DNA from: Phycisphaerae bacterium
GTDB lineage: Bacteria > Planctomycetota > Phycisphaerae > UBA1845 > PWPN01
Direction: 5' to 3'
NCBI GenBank assembly: GCA_018003015.1
Contig: JAGNEZ010000007.1
Location: 62,001 to 126,000 of the forward strand
Length of the DNA stretch: 64,000 bases
Shown here: piece by piece, positions 9,329 to 17,858 of the stretch
Layout of the letters: every line of letters begins with the position of its first letter
Numbering within the stretch: the first letter of the stretch is position 1
Translations under genes and position numbers: made by a program
Notes under the pieces: model-generated
What the model was told of the DNA's origin: nothing
The model's input: the letters and a program-made list of their open reading frames with translations, nothing else
Databases searched by the model: none

Positions 9329-9369
9329 GAGCAGGCGTTGTGGAGGGTCACAACGCCTGCTCCGTTTTG
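9329..9369 (+). terminator. Rho-independent terminator of the lipoprotein gene
   Basis: A perfect 14-bp stem (9329-9342 with 9349-9362), a 6-nt loop, then CGTTTTGT. It is oriented for the plus-strand lipoprotein gene and lies between it and the convergent uvrA locus. Confidence 0.85.
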
Positions 9370-9390
9370 TCGGTAGAAGCCAGGCTCGAT

Positions 9391-12300
9391 TCATAACCCC
9401 GGCTTGCCCGCAAAATGATCGATCGAGCCGCGGACCAATCGACGGAACTGCTCGGCGTCACACTGCTCGATGCGCTGCAGCCAGAACTGAACCTGGTCCT
9501 CCTCCGGCCGAAGGTGGCGAATCACCACGTCCAGGCCAAGCCGGTCCACCATCGCAGGCGTAAACTGGCCCCGGCCTGCACGGACTTCGACCCTCAAAGC
9601 CTGGGCATGATTGGTCACCACACGCCCCCAGACCCCTTTGACCCGCGGATGCTCCATCACCACCATCACCTTCCGACCCCAGTCTTCGACAATCGCCGGC
9701 TCCACCTTCTTGAACCGCCCAAGCAGCTCCACAATCAACGTCCCGCGCCACAGGCGAGCCTGGCTCCTGGGAATGACATCCTGTGAAAGGTGCCATTGCC
9801 GGCCGTTGACCTTCCACGGCTGCCTGGAGGCGACGTCGGCGGCCAGCTTGCGAACCAGCCGCTCGTAAGCCTTCACCACCAGCTTGATGAACTGCTTACC
9901 GCCGACCGTGGCGATCTCCCTGCGGCTGTGGATCAGCACGCGGATATCGTCCGTGTGGGCACCAGAATGACGAACCGTCACCCGAGGCTCCCGGCCGTAG
10001 ATCGGCAGTTCCTCACATTCGTCTAACGTCCTGAGTGGTACGAGCTTGCGTACCTCCGCGGCACTGAACGCCCGAGTGGGCACGCGGAAGTTCAGATCCA
10101 GCAACCACGGGTGAGCCGTCCGGGCATGGAAGAACCACGGCGTGCCGCTGCCGGGCATCTTGATCTCCACCCGGCTGCGGTGATTCCAGTCGGTCGCCGA
10201 GAAACGCTTTGAGCCGGCGGATTCGATCTCATCCACCACCCAATCCAGAGCCTCCCCCTCCCATCGCACCTTTTCGCCCCGATGCCCCACACGATCGCGG
10301 GTGTGCCACCGCCGGCCGTCCACCTCCCACGGCAGATCGGCCTCCCCCACCTCCGCCAGCTCCAGGGCCGCCTCGTCGGTCACCTCGACCCGGTCCGGGT
10401 CAAACACCGCGCGCTCCTCCCGAGGCACGGCCGCGAGCACGCCCCTCAGCACCGCGCCGGTGTGCGAGCCTTTCACCGAGGCGATCCGTTCGGGCGGCCC
10501 CTCGGCCACGATCTCCCCGCCACCGACTCCCCCTTCCGGCCCGAGATCTACGACCCAATCGGCGGTCTTGATGACATCCAGGTTGTGCTCGATGCAGATC
10601 ACCGTGTTGCCCAAATCGCACAACCGGTGAAGCACGTCGAGCAACCTCCGCAAATCGTCAAAATGCAGACCGGTAGTTGGCTCGTCTAGCATGTAGAGGG
10701 TCTTGCCGGTACTGGGGCGACCCAGCTCCGCAGCCAGCTTCACACGCTGGGCCTCGCCGCCGGACAACGTCGGGGCAGGCTGACCGAGCTCCAGATACTC
10801 CAACCCGACATCGGCCAGCGTCTGCAGCATGCGCCTGACCTTGGGGATGTTGGCGAACAACTCCAGGGCAGCGCCAATCCGCATCGACAACACGTCGGCG
10901 ATGCTCTTGCCTTTGAAACGCACGCTCAGCGTCTCGGCCTTGTAGCGGGTCCCGCCGCAGGTCTCACAGGTGATCCAGACGTCGGGCAAGAAGTGCATCT
11001 CAATCTTGCACTGACCATTGCCCTCGCACGCTTCACATCGCCCGCCCGGCCGGTTGAAGCTGAACCGGTTGACGTTGTAGCCGCGGACCTTCGCCTCCGG
11101 CAGACGGGCAAACAACTCGCGGATCAGATCAAAGACACCCGTGTACGTGGCCGGGTTGCTGCTCGGCGAGTTGCCGATCGGCGACTGATCGACGTTGATG
11201 ACCTTGTCGATGTGCTCCACGCCGATGAGTTCGTCGTGGTCGCCCGGCTCGACGTTGGCCCGGTGAATGCGCCGGGCCAGAGCGCTGTAAAGCACGTCGT
11301 TCACCAGCGAGCTCTTCCCGCTGCCGGACACACCCGTCACGGCAATGAAGCAGCCGAGCGGCAAGGCCACATCGACGTTGCGCAGGTTGTTGGCCCGGGC
11401 CCCGAGAACCTGGAGAGTCAGACCGCTGCCCTGACGCCGCCGGGCGGGGATCGGAATGACATCCTTGTCCGCCAGGTACCGCCCGGTCAGCGACTCGCTC
11501 GCCCGCTTGATCTGCAGCGGCGTCCCGGCGGCCACGATCCGCCCACCGTCCGTCCCGGCACCGGGACCGAAATCGAGCACATGATCGGCCGTCGAGATCA
11601 CCTCCCGATCGTGCTCGACCATGAGCAGCGTGTTCCCCAGATCGCGCAGCCGCTTCAGAGCGGCGATCAACCGCCGGGTATCCCGGGGGTGCAGACCGAT
11701 GGTCGGCTCGTCCAGGACATACAGCACGCCGGTCAGACCGCTCCCGATCTGCGAGGCCAGTCGAATGCGCTGCGACTCGCCGCCGGAAAGAGTCGGCGCT
11801 GAGCGGTTCAAGGTGACGTAGTCAAGCCCGACATCAACCAGGAAGCGAAGCCGATTGCGAATCTCCGTCAGCACTTCGCCGGCGATCTTGCGCTGGCGCC
11901 CGTCAAGCTGAAGGGTCTCAACGAATCGCAGGGCCTCACCGAGCGGCATGCGGCAGATCTCAACGATCGTCCTGCCGCCCACGCGGGCTGCTGCAGCCTC
12001 GGGCTTCAGCCGGCCTCCGCTGCACTTCTGACACGGGACCTCGGTCGTCAACCCGCTCAGCCTCTGCCGATACTGCCAGCTCGAACGCGTGGCTTCGTCA
12101 ATCGCCGGATAGAAACCCTTCCACTGGAAGCGAAGACCGTCACCCCGATCCAGCCAATGCCCCGCCGTTCCGTACAGCAGGCCGTGCCGGGCCGGCTCCG
12201 GAAGCTCCGACCAGGCCGTGTCCAGGCCAATGCCCAGATGGTCCGCCACCATGCCTACCAGCCGGCTCAGCTCCGGGTTGTCGCCAAGCCTCTCCCAGCC

Positions 12301-14385
12301 CGTGATCGCGCCGCCCCGGATCGACTCGCGCGGATGAGCCACGATCATGCTTACCGAGGCCCCCTGCTGCGTGCCCAGCCCTTCGCAGGTTTCGCACCAG
12401 CCGATCCGCGTGTTGAACGAGAAGTGATGGGGGGTCAGCTCCTCGTAGGCCGTTCCGCACTCCGTGCAGGACCGCCTCTGGGAGAATCGCAATTCCTCCC
12501 CGTTCTCGTCGGTGGCCAGCAGGCACCAGCCGTTCCCCAGCGACAGAGCCATCTCGATGCTCTCGGCGATCCGCCCCCGCTGGTTCGCACGGATGACCAC
12601 GCGATCCACAACCAATTCGACGACATGCCGCATCCGTCGGTCGATCGCCGGGGGCTTGTCGAGTTCGTATACCTGCCCATCGACCCGGACACGGGCGAAG
12701 CCGTTGGCCCGCTCTCGAGCGAAAAGGGCCCGGTAGTCCTCGTTGCCGCTTCGCTCGATCGGAGCGAGCAGAAGCACTCGCGTGCCCTCCGGCAAGACCA
12801 TGACCCGGTCTACGATTTCATCACGGGTCTGGGTGCCGACGGGCACGTCGCACCTGGGACAGTACGGCGTGCCGATCCGCGACCACAGGACGCGAAGATA
12901 GTCATACACTTCGGTCACCGTGCCGACCGTCGAGCGCGGCGAACGGCTGGTGGACTTCTGCTCGATGCTGATCGCCGGGGACAGACCCTGCACGTGCTCA
13001 ACCTTGGGCTTGGCCACCTGGCCGAGAAACTGCCGTGCGTACGCGCTCAGCGACTCGACGTACCGGCGCTGCCCCTCGGCGAACACCGTGTCCATCGCGA
13101 AGCTGCTCTTGCCGCTGCCGGAAACCCCGCTGCAGACGGTCATGCGATCCCGCGGGAATCGAACCGTCAGGTCCTTGAGGTTGTGCTGACGAGCGCCGAC
13201 AACCAGGACTTCCGTGAGTTCACCCGCTCCTCCCCCCCCCTTGCCGGAGCCCACCGCAGAGTCACCCCTGAGCGCTCCTTCGATCCGGACCGACGACCGC
13301 CCTCCGGGCACGCGATCCCCAAGCACCCCCCGCAGGGCTACGCCGGTGTGGGAAGACTCGTAGGTCGCCACCTGCTCGGGCGTGCCCGCAGCCACGATAT
13401 AACCGCCCGCCCCGCCACCTTCCGGCCCCAGATCGATGATCCAGTCGGCGGTCTTCAGGACGTCCAGGTTGTGCTCGATCACGACCACCGTGTTGCCCGC
13501 ATCCACGAACCCGTGAAGCACTTCCAGCAGTTTGCGGATGTCCTCGAAATGCAGGCCAGTCGTCGGCTCATCGAGAAGGTACAGCGTGCGGCCGGTACTG
13601 CGCTTGACCAACTCGCGGGCCAGCTTGACCCGCTGGGCCTCGCCGCCCGACAGGGTCGTCGCCGACTGGCCAAGCTTGATGTAGTCCATGCCGACCTCAT
13701 GCAGCGTTCTCAGCATGGCCTCGATCCGCGGGATGTTCGCGAAATGCTCCAGGGCCTGCTGCACGTCCATCTCCAGCACGTCCGAGATGCTCTTGCCGCG
13801 GTACAGGATCTGGAGCGTCTCGCGGCTGAATCGATGGCCATTGCACACCGGGCAGGTCACCCAGATGTCCGCAAGGAACTCCATGTCCAGCCGGTTCGAG
13901 CCGTTGCCCTCGCAGGCTTCGCATCGTCCGCCACCCGTCCTGCCCGCGGGCACGTTGAAGCTGAACCGGCCAGGCTTGTAGCCGCGAACCTTCGCGTCCG
14001 GCAGGCGGGCATACAGCTCGCGAATCAGATCGAATACCTTGATGTACGTGGCCGGATTGCTGCGCGGCGTACGCCCGATGGGCTTCTGGTCGATATCGAT
14101 GACCTTGTCAAGGTAATCCAGACCTTCGATCGAATCGTACGCCCCCGGCGAGACGTTCTCGGCGCCGTTCAGATCCCGGGCCAGTGCTTCCCGCAGGATG
14201 TCCACGACGAGCGAGCTCTTTCCGCTCCCGGAAACGCCGGTGATGCAGATGAACCGGCCCAGCGGAAAGTGAACGTCGATGTTCTTCAGGTTGTTGTGCC
14301 GGGCGCCGCGCAGGGTCAGCCATCGCTGCCGGCCGGCGGCAGCCCTCGCGCTCCGCCCTGAAGTCTTGATCTTCGCGGTCCTCAC
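9391..14385 (-). CDS. uvrA: Multi-module UvrA: C-half of copy 1 fused to a complete copy 2 plus extension
   Basis: This 1664-residue protein carries three UvrA ABC modules. Residues 1-400 are the C-terminal half of one UvrA (Walker A near 50, zinc motif CEACEGNG...CPVC, LSGGEAQRVKL, LLDEPTTGLHFED). Residues about 400-1310 are a whole second UvrA: N-half with Walker A near 420, the UvrB-interaction region, CTEC...CETC zinc ligands, LSGGESQRIRL and VLDEPTIGLHP; then C-half with Walker A near 1017, CEACEGNG...CETC, LSGGEAQRVKL and MLDEPTTGLHFDD. All catalytic motifs look intact. The last 350 residues are an extension holding two related segments (PWEVDGRRWH and PWKVNGRQWH, about 170 residues apart). 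UvrA finds bulky DNA lesions and loads UvrB. I place the start at GTG 14385, which overlaps the stop of the 17-codon bridge frame. Confidence 0.92.
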   Translation of the reverse strand: MRTAKIKTSGRSARAAAGRQRWLTLRGARHNNLKNIDVHFPLGRFICITGVSGSGKSSLVVDILREALARDLNGAENVSPGAYDSIEGLDYLDKVIDIDQKPIGRTPRSNPATYIKVFDLIRELYARLPDAKVRGYKPGRFSFNVPAGRTGGGRCEACEGNGSNRLDMEFLADIWVTCPVCNGHRFSRETLQILYRGKSISDVLEMDVQQALEHFANIPRIEAMLRTLHEVGMDYIKLGQSATTLSGGEAQRVKLARELVKRSTGRTLYLLDEPTTGLHFEDIRKLLEVLHGFVDAGNTVVVIEHNLDVLKTADWIIDLGPEGGGAGGYIVAAGTPEQVATYESSHTGVALRGVLGDRVPGGRSSVRIEGALRGDSAVGSGKGGGGAGELTEVLVVGARQHNLKDLTVRFPRDRMTVCSGVSGSGKSSFAMDTVFAEGQRRYVESLSAYARQFLGQVAKPKVEHVQGLSPAISIEQKSTSRSPRSTVGTVTEVYDYLRVLWSRIGTPYCPRCDVPVGTQTRDEIVDRVMVLPEGTRVLLLAPIERSGNEDYRALFARERANGFARVRVDGQVYELDKPPAIDRRMRHVVELVVDRVVIRANQRGRIAESIEMALSLGNGWCLLATDENGEELRFSQRRSCTECGTAYEELTPHHFSFNTRIGWCETCEGLGTQQGASVSMIVAHPRESIRGGAITGWERLGDNPELSRLVGMVADHLGIGLDTAWSELPEPARHGLLYGTAGHWLDRGDGLRFQWKGFYPAIDEATRSSWQYRQRLSGLTTEVPCQKCSGGRLKPEAAAARVGGRTIVEICRMPLGEALRFVETLQLDGRQRKIAGEVLTEIRNRLRFLVDVGLDYVTLNRSAPTLSGGESQRIRLASQIGSGLTGVLYVLDEPTIGLHPRDTRRLIAALKRLRDLGNTLLMVEHDREVISTADHVLDFGPGAGTDGGRIVAAGTPLQIKRASESLTGRYLADKDVIPIPARRRQGSGLTLQVLGARANNLRNVDVALPLGCFIAVTGVSGSGKSSLVNDVLYSALARRIHRANVEPGDHDELIGVEHIDKVINVDQSPIGNSPSSNPATYTGVFDLIRELFARLPEAKVRGYNVNRFSFNRPGGRCEACEGNGQCKIEMHFLPDVWITCETCGGTRYKAETLSVRFKGKSIADVLSMRIGAALELFANIPKVRRMLQTLADVGLEYLELGQPAPTLSGGEAQRVKLAAELGRPSTGKTLYMLDEPTTGLHFDDLRRLLDVLHRLCDLGNTVICIEHNLDVIKTADWVVDLGPEGGVGGGEIVAEGPPERIASVKGSHTGAVLRGVLAAVPREERAVFDPDRVEVTDEAALELAEVGEADLPWEVDGRRWHTRDRVGHRGEKVRWEGEALDWVVDEIESAGSKRFSATDWNHRSRVEIKMPGSGTPWFFHARTAHPWLLDLNFRVPTRAFSAAEVRKLVPLRTLDECEELPIYGREPRVTVRHSGAHTDDIRVLIHSRREIATVGGKQFIKLVVKAYERLVRKLAADVASRQPWKVNGRQWHLSQDVIPRSQARLWRGTLIVELLGRFKKVEPAIVEDWGRKVMVVMEHPRVKGVWGRVVTNHAQALRVEVRAGRGQFTPAMVDRLGLDVVIRHLRPEEDQVQFWLQRIEQCDAEQFRRLVRGSIDHFAGKPGL

Positions 14386-14435
14386 GCCCAAGCCTCGCGC
14401 GTCACCCCGCCGATCAGGCCATCTGCCCCGCTCAT
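14382..14435 (-). CDS. 17-codon bridge frame between the two uvrA ORFs
   Basis: An ATG at 14435 overlaps the stop of the upstream uvrA ORF (ATGA), and this tiny frame stops with a TGA at 14384-14382 that overlaps the GTG start of the downstream uvrA ORF (GTGA). Its peptide would be MSGADGLIGGVTREAWA. The three frames used are all different. It may pass terminating ribosomes to the second ORF, or be accidental next to a gene break. There is no independent evidence that the peptide matters. Confidence 0.3.
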   Translation of the reverse strand: MSGADGLIGGVTREAWA

Positions 14436-16348
14436 GACTTCGCCTTCCCCGATTTCGCCGGAAGGGTGCTGACGTCGACCGGCCGTCGGCACTGCGGAAC
14501 CTCAATCCGCCTTCTGCCCGCCAGGTAGGCCCCGGTCACCGAGTCGCCGGTCGCCGCGATCTCATCGATCGTGCCGACAGCCACCACATGTCCGCCGCAG
14601 ATCCCCGGCCCCGGGCCGAAATCGACGATCAGATCCGCCGCCCGCATCGTCTCCTCGTCGTGCTCCACCACCACCACCGTGTTGCCCATGTCCCGAAGCC
14701 GCATCAGGCTCGCCAGGAGCTGCTTGTTGTCCCGCGGATGAAGACCAATCGAAGGCTCGTCCAGCACATACAAGACCCCGACCAAACCGCAGCCGATCTG
14801 GCCGGCCAGCCGGATTCGCTGCGACTCGCCGCCCGACAGGCTCGGGGCCGCCCGGTCCAGCGTGAGATAGTCCAGCCCGACATTCGACAGGAACTCCAGA
14901 CGGGCGCGAACCTCCTTGAGGACCTCCGCGGCGATGAACGCCTGGGTCGCGTTCAGTTGCAGGCCATCCAGAAACTGCCGCGCATCCTTGATCGACAGAG
15001 CACAGAACCCGGGCAGGCTGAGCTCGCCAACCCGCACCGCCCGAGCCTGCTCGTTGAGCCGCCCGCCGTCGCATGCCTCACACTCGCGAAGCCGCATGAA
15101 CTGTTCGTAGTAGGTCCGGACGAAATCGGCTTTGCTCTGACGGTACTTGGCGTTCAATTCGGCGATCACGCCCTCGTAAGTCCCCCCGTGCTTCCACCGC
15201 CGGCTGCCATGACCCCACTCGAAGGTGATATGCTCGTCCCCGGTACCGTACAGCAGCGCATCGCGGGCCCTCTGCGGGAGCTTGTTCCATGGCAGACGGA
15301 TGTCGAAGCCGACGTGGCGAGCCACGCCCGCGTAAATGTGCCGCCGCCATCGACCCGGCGCGGTCCGCATGGGGGCAACGCACGGCGCGAAGAACGGCAG
15401 ACTCGAGTCCGGCACCAGCAACTCCGGGTCAAAATCGTAACTCGTCCCCATCCCATCGCATGCCAGGCACATCCCGGTCGGCGAGTTGAAGCTGAACAAC
15501 TGCGGCGACGGCGGGTCGAACCCGATCCCGCACTCGGCACAGGCATACTGCGACGAGAGCAGCAGGTCATCCGTCGCGCCACCTCGGCGCGAAACGGCCC
15601 CGACGCCGCCCGGTTTCGAAGCCGGTTCTCCGCCCGGGGCCACAATGACAGTACCTCCCCCTACCTGTAAAGCGCTCTCAACCGCTTCGGCCACCCGGGC
15701 ACGGGCCCCTTCACGCAGCACCAACCGGTCAACCACGACTTCGATGTCGTGCCGGTTGTAGCGGACAAGCTTCGGCGCCTGGTCCAGATGCACAACCACC
15801 CCGTCAATCCGAGCCCGGGCGTACCCGCGTCGACGCAGATCCTCGATCAATTCGACATGCTCCCCCTTCTGACCGCGAATCACCGGAGCCAGAACAAGCA
15901 CCTGGGCATCGGCCGGCAGAAGCAGAATGCGGGCGACAATGGACTCGGCGGTCTGGGCCGTAATCGGGCGGTCACACTTCGGACAGTGCTGAAGGCCCAC
16001 TCGGGCATACAGCACGCGAAGAAAATCATAGATCCCGGTCACCGTGCCCACGGTGCTGCGCGGATTCCAGCCCGTGGCTTTCTGCTGGATGGCCACCGCA
16101 GGACTCAGCCCGGTGATCTGGTCCACGTCCGGCTTGGCCAGCGTCCCCAGGAACTGGCGCGCGTAGGCACTGAGCGACTCGATGTAACGCCGTTGACCCT
16201 CGGCGTAGAGCGTGTCGAACGCCAGGCTGCTCTTGCCGCTGCCGGACACGCCGGTGAAGCAGATCAGGCAGTTGCGCGGCAGTTCCAGCCCCACGCTTCG
16301 CAGGTTGTGCTCGCGAGCTCCACGGATCGTAATCACCGTCGGGTCCAT
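14432..16348 (-). CDS. uvrA: UvrA N-terminal half (copy 1), separate ORF
   Basis: A 638-residue protein corresponding to the N-terminal half of UvrA: Walker A at 33-41, EGQRRYIESLSAYARQFLG after it, the UvrB-binding insert with CPKC, the zinc module CAEC...CLAC, LSGGESQRIRL and VLDEPSIGLHPRD. It ends after AYLAGRRRIEVP and a short Lys/Ser-rich tail, exactly where an uninterrupted UvrA would continue through a linker into its C-half. That C-half is found in another frame of the next ORF, 46 nt further on. I start at ATG 16348, although the frame is open to 16564, because family similarity begins there and a promoter lies about 60 bp upstream. Alone it has one ATPase module and probably needs the downstream protein. 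Confidence 0.9.
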   Translation of the reverse strand: MDPTVITIRGAREHNLRSVGLELPRNCLICFTGVSGSGKSSLAFDTLYAEGQRRYIESLSAYARQFLGTLAKPDVDQITGLSPAVAIQQKATGWNPRSTVGTVTGIYDFLRVLYARVGLQHCPKCDRPITAQTAESIVARILLLPADAQVLVLAPVIRGQKGEHVELIEDLRRRGYARARIDGVVVHLDQAPKLVRYNRHDIEVVVDRLVLREGARARVAEAVESALQVGGGTVIVAPGGEPASKPGGVGAVSRRGGATDDLLLSSQYACAECGIGFDPPSPQLFSFNSPTGMCLACDGMGTSYDFDPELLVPDSSLPFFAPCVAPMRTAPGRWRRHIYAGVARHVGFDIRLPWNKLPQRARDALLYGTGDEHITFEWGHGSRRWKHGGTYEGVIAELNAKYRQSKADFVRTYYEQFMRLRECEACDGGRLNEQARAVRVGELSLPGFCALSIKDARQFLDGLQLNATQAFIAAEVLKEVRARLEFLSNVGLDYLTLDRAAPSLSGGESQRIRLAGQIGCGLVGVLYVLDEPSIGLHPRDNKQLLASLMRLRDMGNTVVVVEHDEETMRAADLIVDFGPGPGICGGHVVAVGTIDEIAATGDSVTGAYLAGRRRIEVPQCRRPVDVSTLPAKSGKAKS

Positions 16349-16404
16349 AGACGTTCCAGGTCGGCTCTCCGGCAGCCGGAGGCGGCCGCGGTGAGCAGCC
16401 CCGT

Positions 16405-16432
16405 ATTGTACCTGCTCGTAACCCCTTGACAA
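16405..16432 (-). promoter_or_regulatory. Promoter of the uvrA locus
   Basis: On the minus strand TTGTCA (16427-16432) and TACAAT (16405-16410) are 16 bp apart, about 60 bp upstream of the ATG at 16348. I see no obvious SOS-type palindrome over it. Confidence 0.6.
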
Positions 16433-16584
16433 ATCGAGAACTTGCGCCACGCAGCCCTTCGACACGCCGACCGCTAACTTTCCTCGGAGATCCAATGTCT
16501 GATAGGATGAACCGACGGCGCGGTTCACCGAATACCAGGGAGTGTCCTCTGAACCGTAAGTCACGCCGCGAGGGAAGCTAAGAC

Positions 16585-16770
16585 ATGCACCGGCTACTCA
16601 CCCGCCTATTCAGAGCCATGATGGTCCTCTCCATGGCCGCGCTGCCTGCGTACACCATTGACTGCGATCACGAGGACGGCGAACTGGAAATCGACATCGA
16701 CCATCACGGCTGCCACGACTACTGCGACGACGACAGCTGGTACTGGTGGACCGACGTCTACGGCTGGTAG
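16585..16770 (+). CDS. Small secreted Asp/His/Cys-rich peptide
   Basis: A 61-residue protein, starting with ATG at 16585 after GAGGGA. The first 23 residues form a good signal peptide (basic RLLTRLFR, hydrophobic MMVLSMAALPA). The mature part of about 37 residues is extraordinarily acidic and rich in metal ligands: DCDHEDGELEIDIDHHGCHDYCDDD followed by an aromatic tail (WYWWTDVYGW), broken here as two parts of one segment. Three Cys, four His and many Asp suggest metal binding in the envelope. It lies between the divergent uvrA promoter and the convergent DUF58 gene. I know no family with this pattern. Clean start, signal and composition argue for a real gene. Confidence 0.6.
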   Translation: MHRLLTRLFRAMMVLSMAALPAYTIDCDHEDGELEIDIDHHGCHDYCDDDSWYWWTDVYGW

Positions 16771-16787
16771 GCCAGGCCTCCAACCCC

Positions 16788-17708
16788 TCAGAACCGCCTT
16801 TGACGGTCGACCAGGAACTGGATCAGGGCCCGATCGAACGACATGGACGTATCCACCTGAACGAGGTCCGAGCGCATGGCGGCCAGCTCCCGCCGGTACC
16901 GGTCGGACAGCTCGCGAAGGGCCTCCAAGTACGCCGTCCGAACGGCCTCCGGCTGAACCGTCAGCTTCTGACCGGTCTCCGGGTCCTCAAGCGTACGCAT
17001 GCCGGTGAACGGAAAGTGCGTTTCGGTCCAGTCGAGCACGTGGAACACGATGATGTCGTGCCCGCGGAAGCGCAAGTGATGCAGGGCGTCAAGGGTCTCA
17101 TCTGCATCGGCCAGAAGATCGCTCAGCAGGATCATGAGCCCCTTGCGCCGAACGCGGCGGGCAATGTCGTGCAGGGCGGTCGCCAGCCCTTTATCGGTCC
17201 GATCGGCCACCGGCTTCACCCCCGCCAATTCGCTGATGATCCGCAGCAGGTGAGAGCGTTTGCTGCGTGCCGGCAGGAATGAGCGCACCCGATTGTCGAA
17301 CCGGGCGAAACCGACCGCGTCCTGCTGGTTGACCATCATGTAGCCCAGCGCCGCCGCCAGGCAGATGGAGTAGTCGAGCTTGCTCAGCCGCCCTTCGCGA
17401 GCCGCTTCTTTTGCCCCTGGGTAGGCCATGCTCGCCGAGGTATCCACCAGCAGATAGCCCTCCAGATTGGTTTCGGCGTCGTACTTCTTGATGAAGAACC
17501 GGTCGGTCTTGGCGAAAACCGCCCAGTCGATCAGCCGGAGATCGTCGCCCTGCTCGTACTTGCGATGCTCGGAAAACTCGACCGAGAAGCCCTGGAACGG
17601 TGAACCGTGCAGGCCGGTCAGAAACCCCTCGACAATGAACCGGGCCCGCAGGTCCAGCCGGGACACCTGGGCAATCACTTCCGGACGCAAGTACCGTGTG
17701 GCGTTCAT
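16788..17708 (-). CDS. DUF58 domain protein with vWA-like fold
   Basis: A 306-residue cytoplasmic protein of the DUF58 family. I start at ATG 17708, since MNATRYLRPEVIAQVSRLDLRARF is a typical family beginning, not at the upstream GTG 17753. Key features are the family block QGFSVEFSEHRKYEQGDD followed by RLIDWAVFAKTDRFFIKKY, and the vWA metal-site motif DTSASM near residue 105. DUF58 proteins usually sit beside a MoxR AAA-ATPase and vWA/TPR membrane proteins, thought to act in protein complex maturation or envelope processes. No MoxR gene is visible here, so this copy is an orphan or its partners lie elsewhere. Confidence 0.88.
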   Translation of the reverse strand: MNATRYLRPEVIAQVSRLDLRARFIVEGFLTGLHGSPFQGFSVEFSEHRKYEQGDDLRLIDWAVFAKTDRFFIKKYDAETNLEGYLLVDTSASMAYPGAKEAAREGRLSKLDYSICLAAALGYMMVNQQDAVGFARFDNRVRSFLPARSKRSHLLRIISELAGVKPVADRTDKGLATALHDIARRVRRKGLMILLSDLLADADETLDALHHLRFRGHDIIVFHVLDWTETHFPFTGMRTLEDPETGQKLTVQPEAVRTAYLEALRELSDRYRRELAAMRSDLVQVDTSMSFDRALIQFLVDRQRRF

Positions 17709-17822
17709 CCGCGAACTTTCAGCAGTCGGCGGCCGGCGATCCGCATGCGACACCGGGCAGCAAGCGACACCGGGCGCTCGGCAAGCTCAGTCCAGTCATG
17801 CCTCATCGTTCATTATCCTCCG

Positions 17823-17852
17823 TTGGACCGCCCATATCCACTCCCGTACAAT
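17823..17852 (+). promoter_or_regulatory. Promoter of surE, apparently leaderless
   Basis: TTGGAC (17823-17828) and TACAAT (17847-17852) are 18 bp apart. The ATG of surE is at 17859, where transcription itself would be expected to begin, and no Shine-Dalgarno sequence precedes it. Confidence 0.5.
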
Positions 17853-17858
17853 GCCGGC

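Noticed and set aside
12157-14361. 734-codon open frame on the plus strand opposite uvrA
   Set aside because: Its product is rich in Arg, His, Gln and Pro and has no family motif, while the minus strand carries unmistakable UvrA modules. It is an antisense shadow typical of high-GC DNA.
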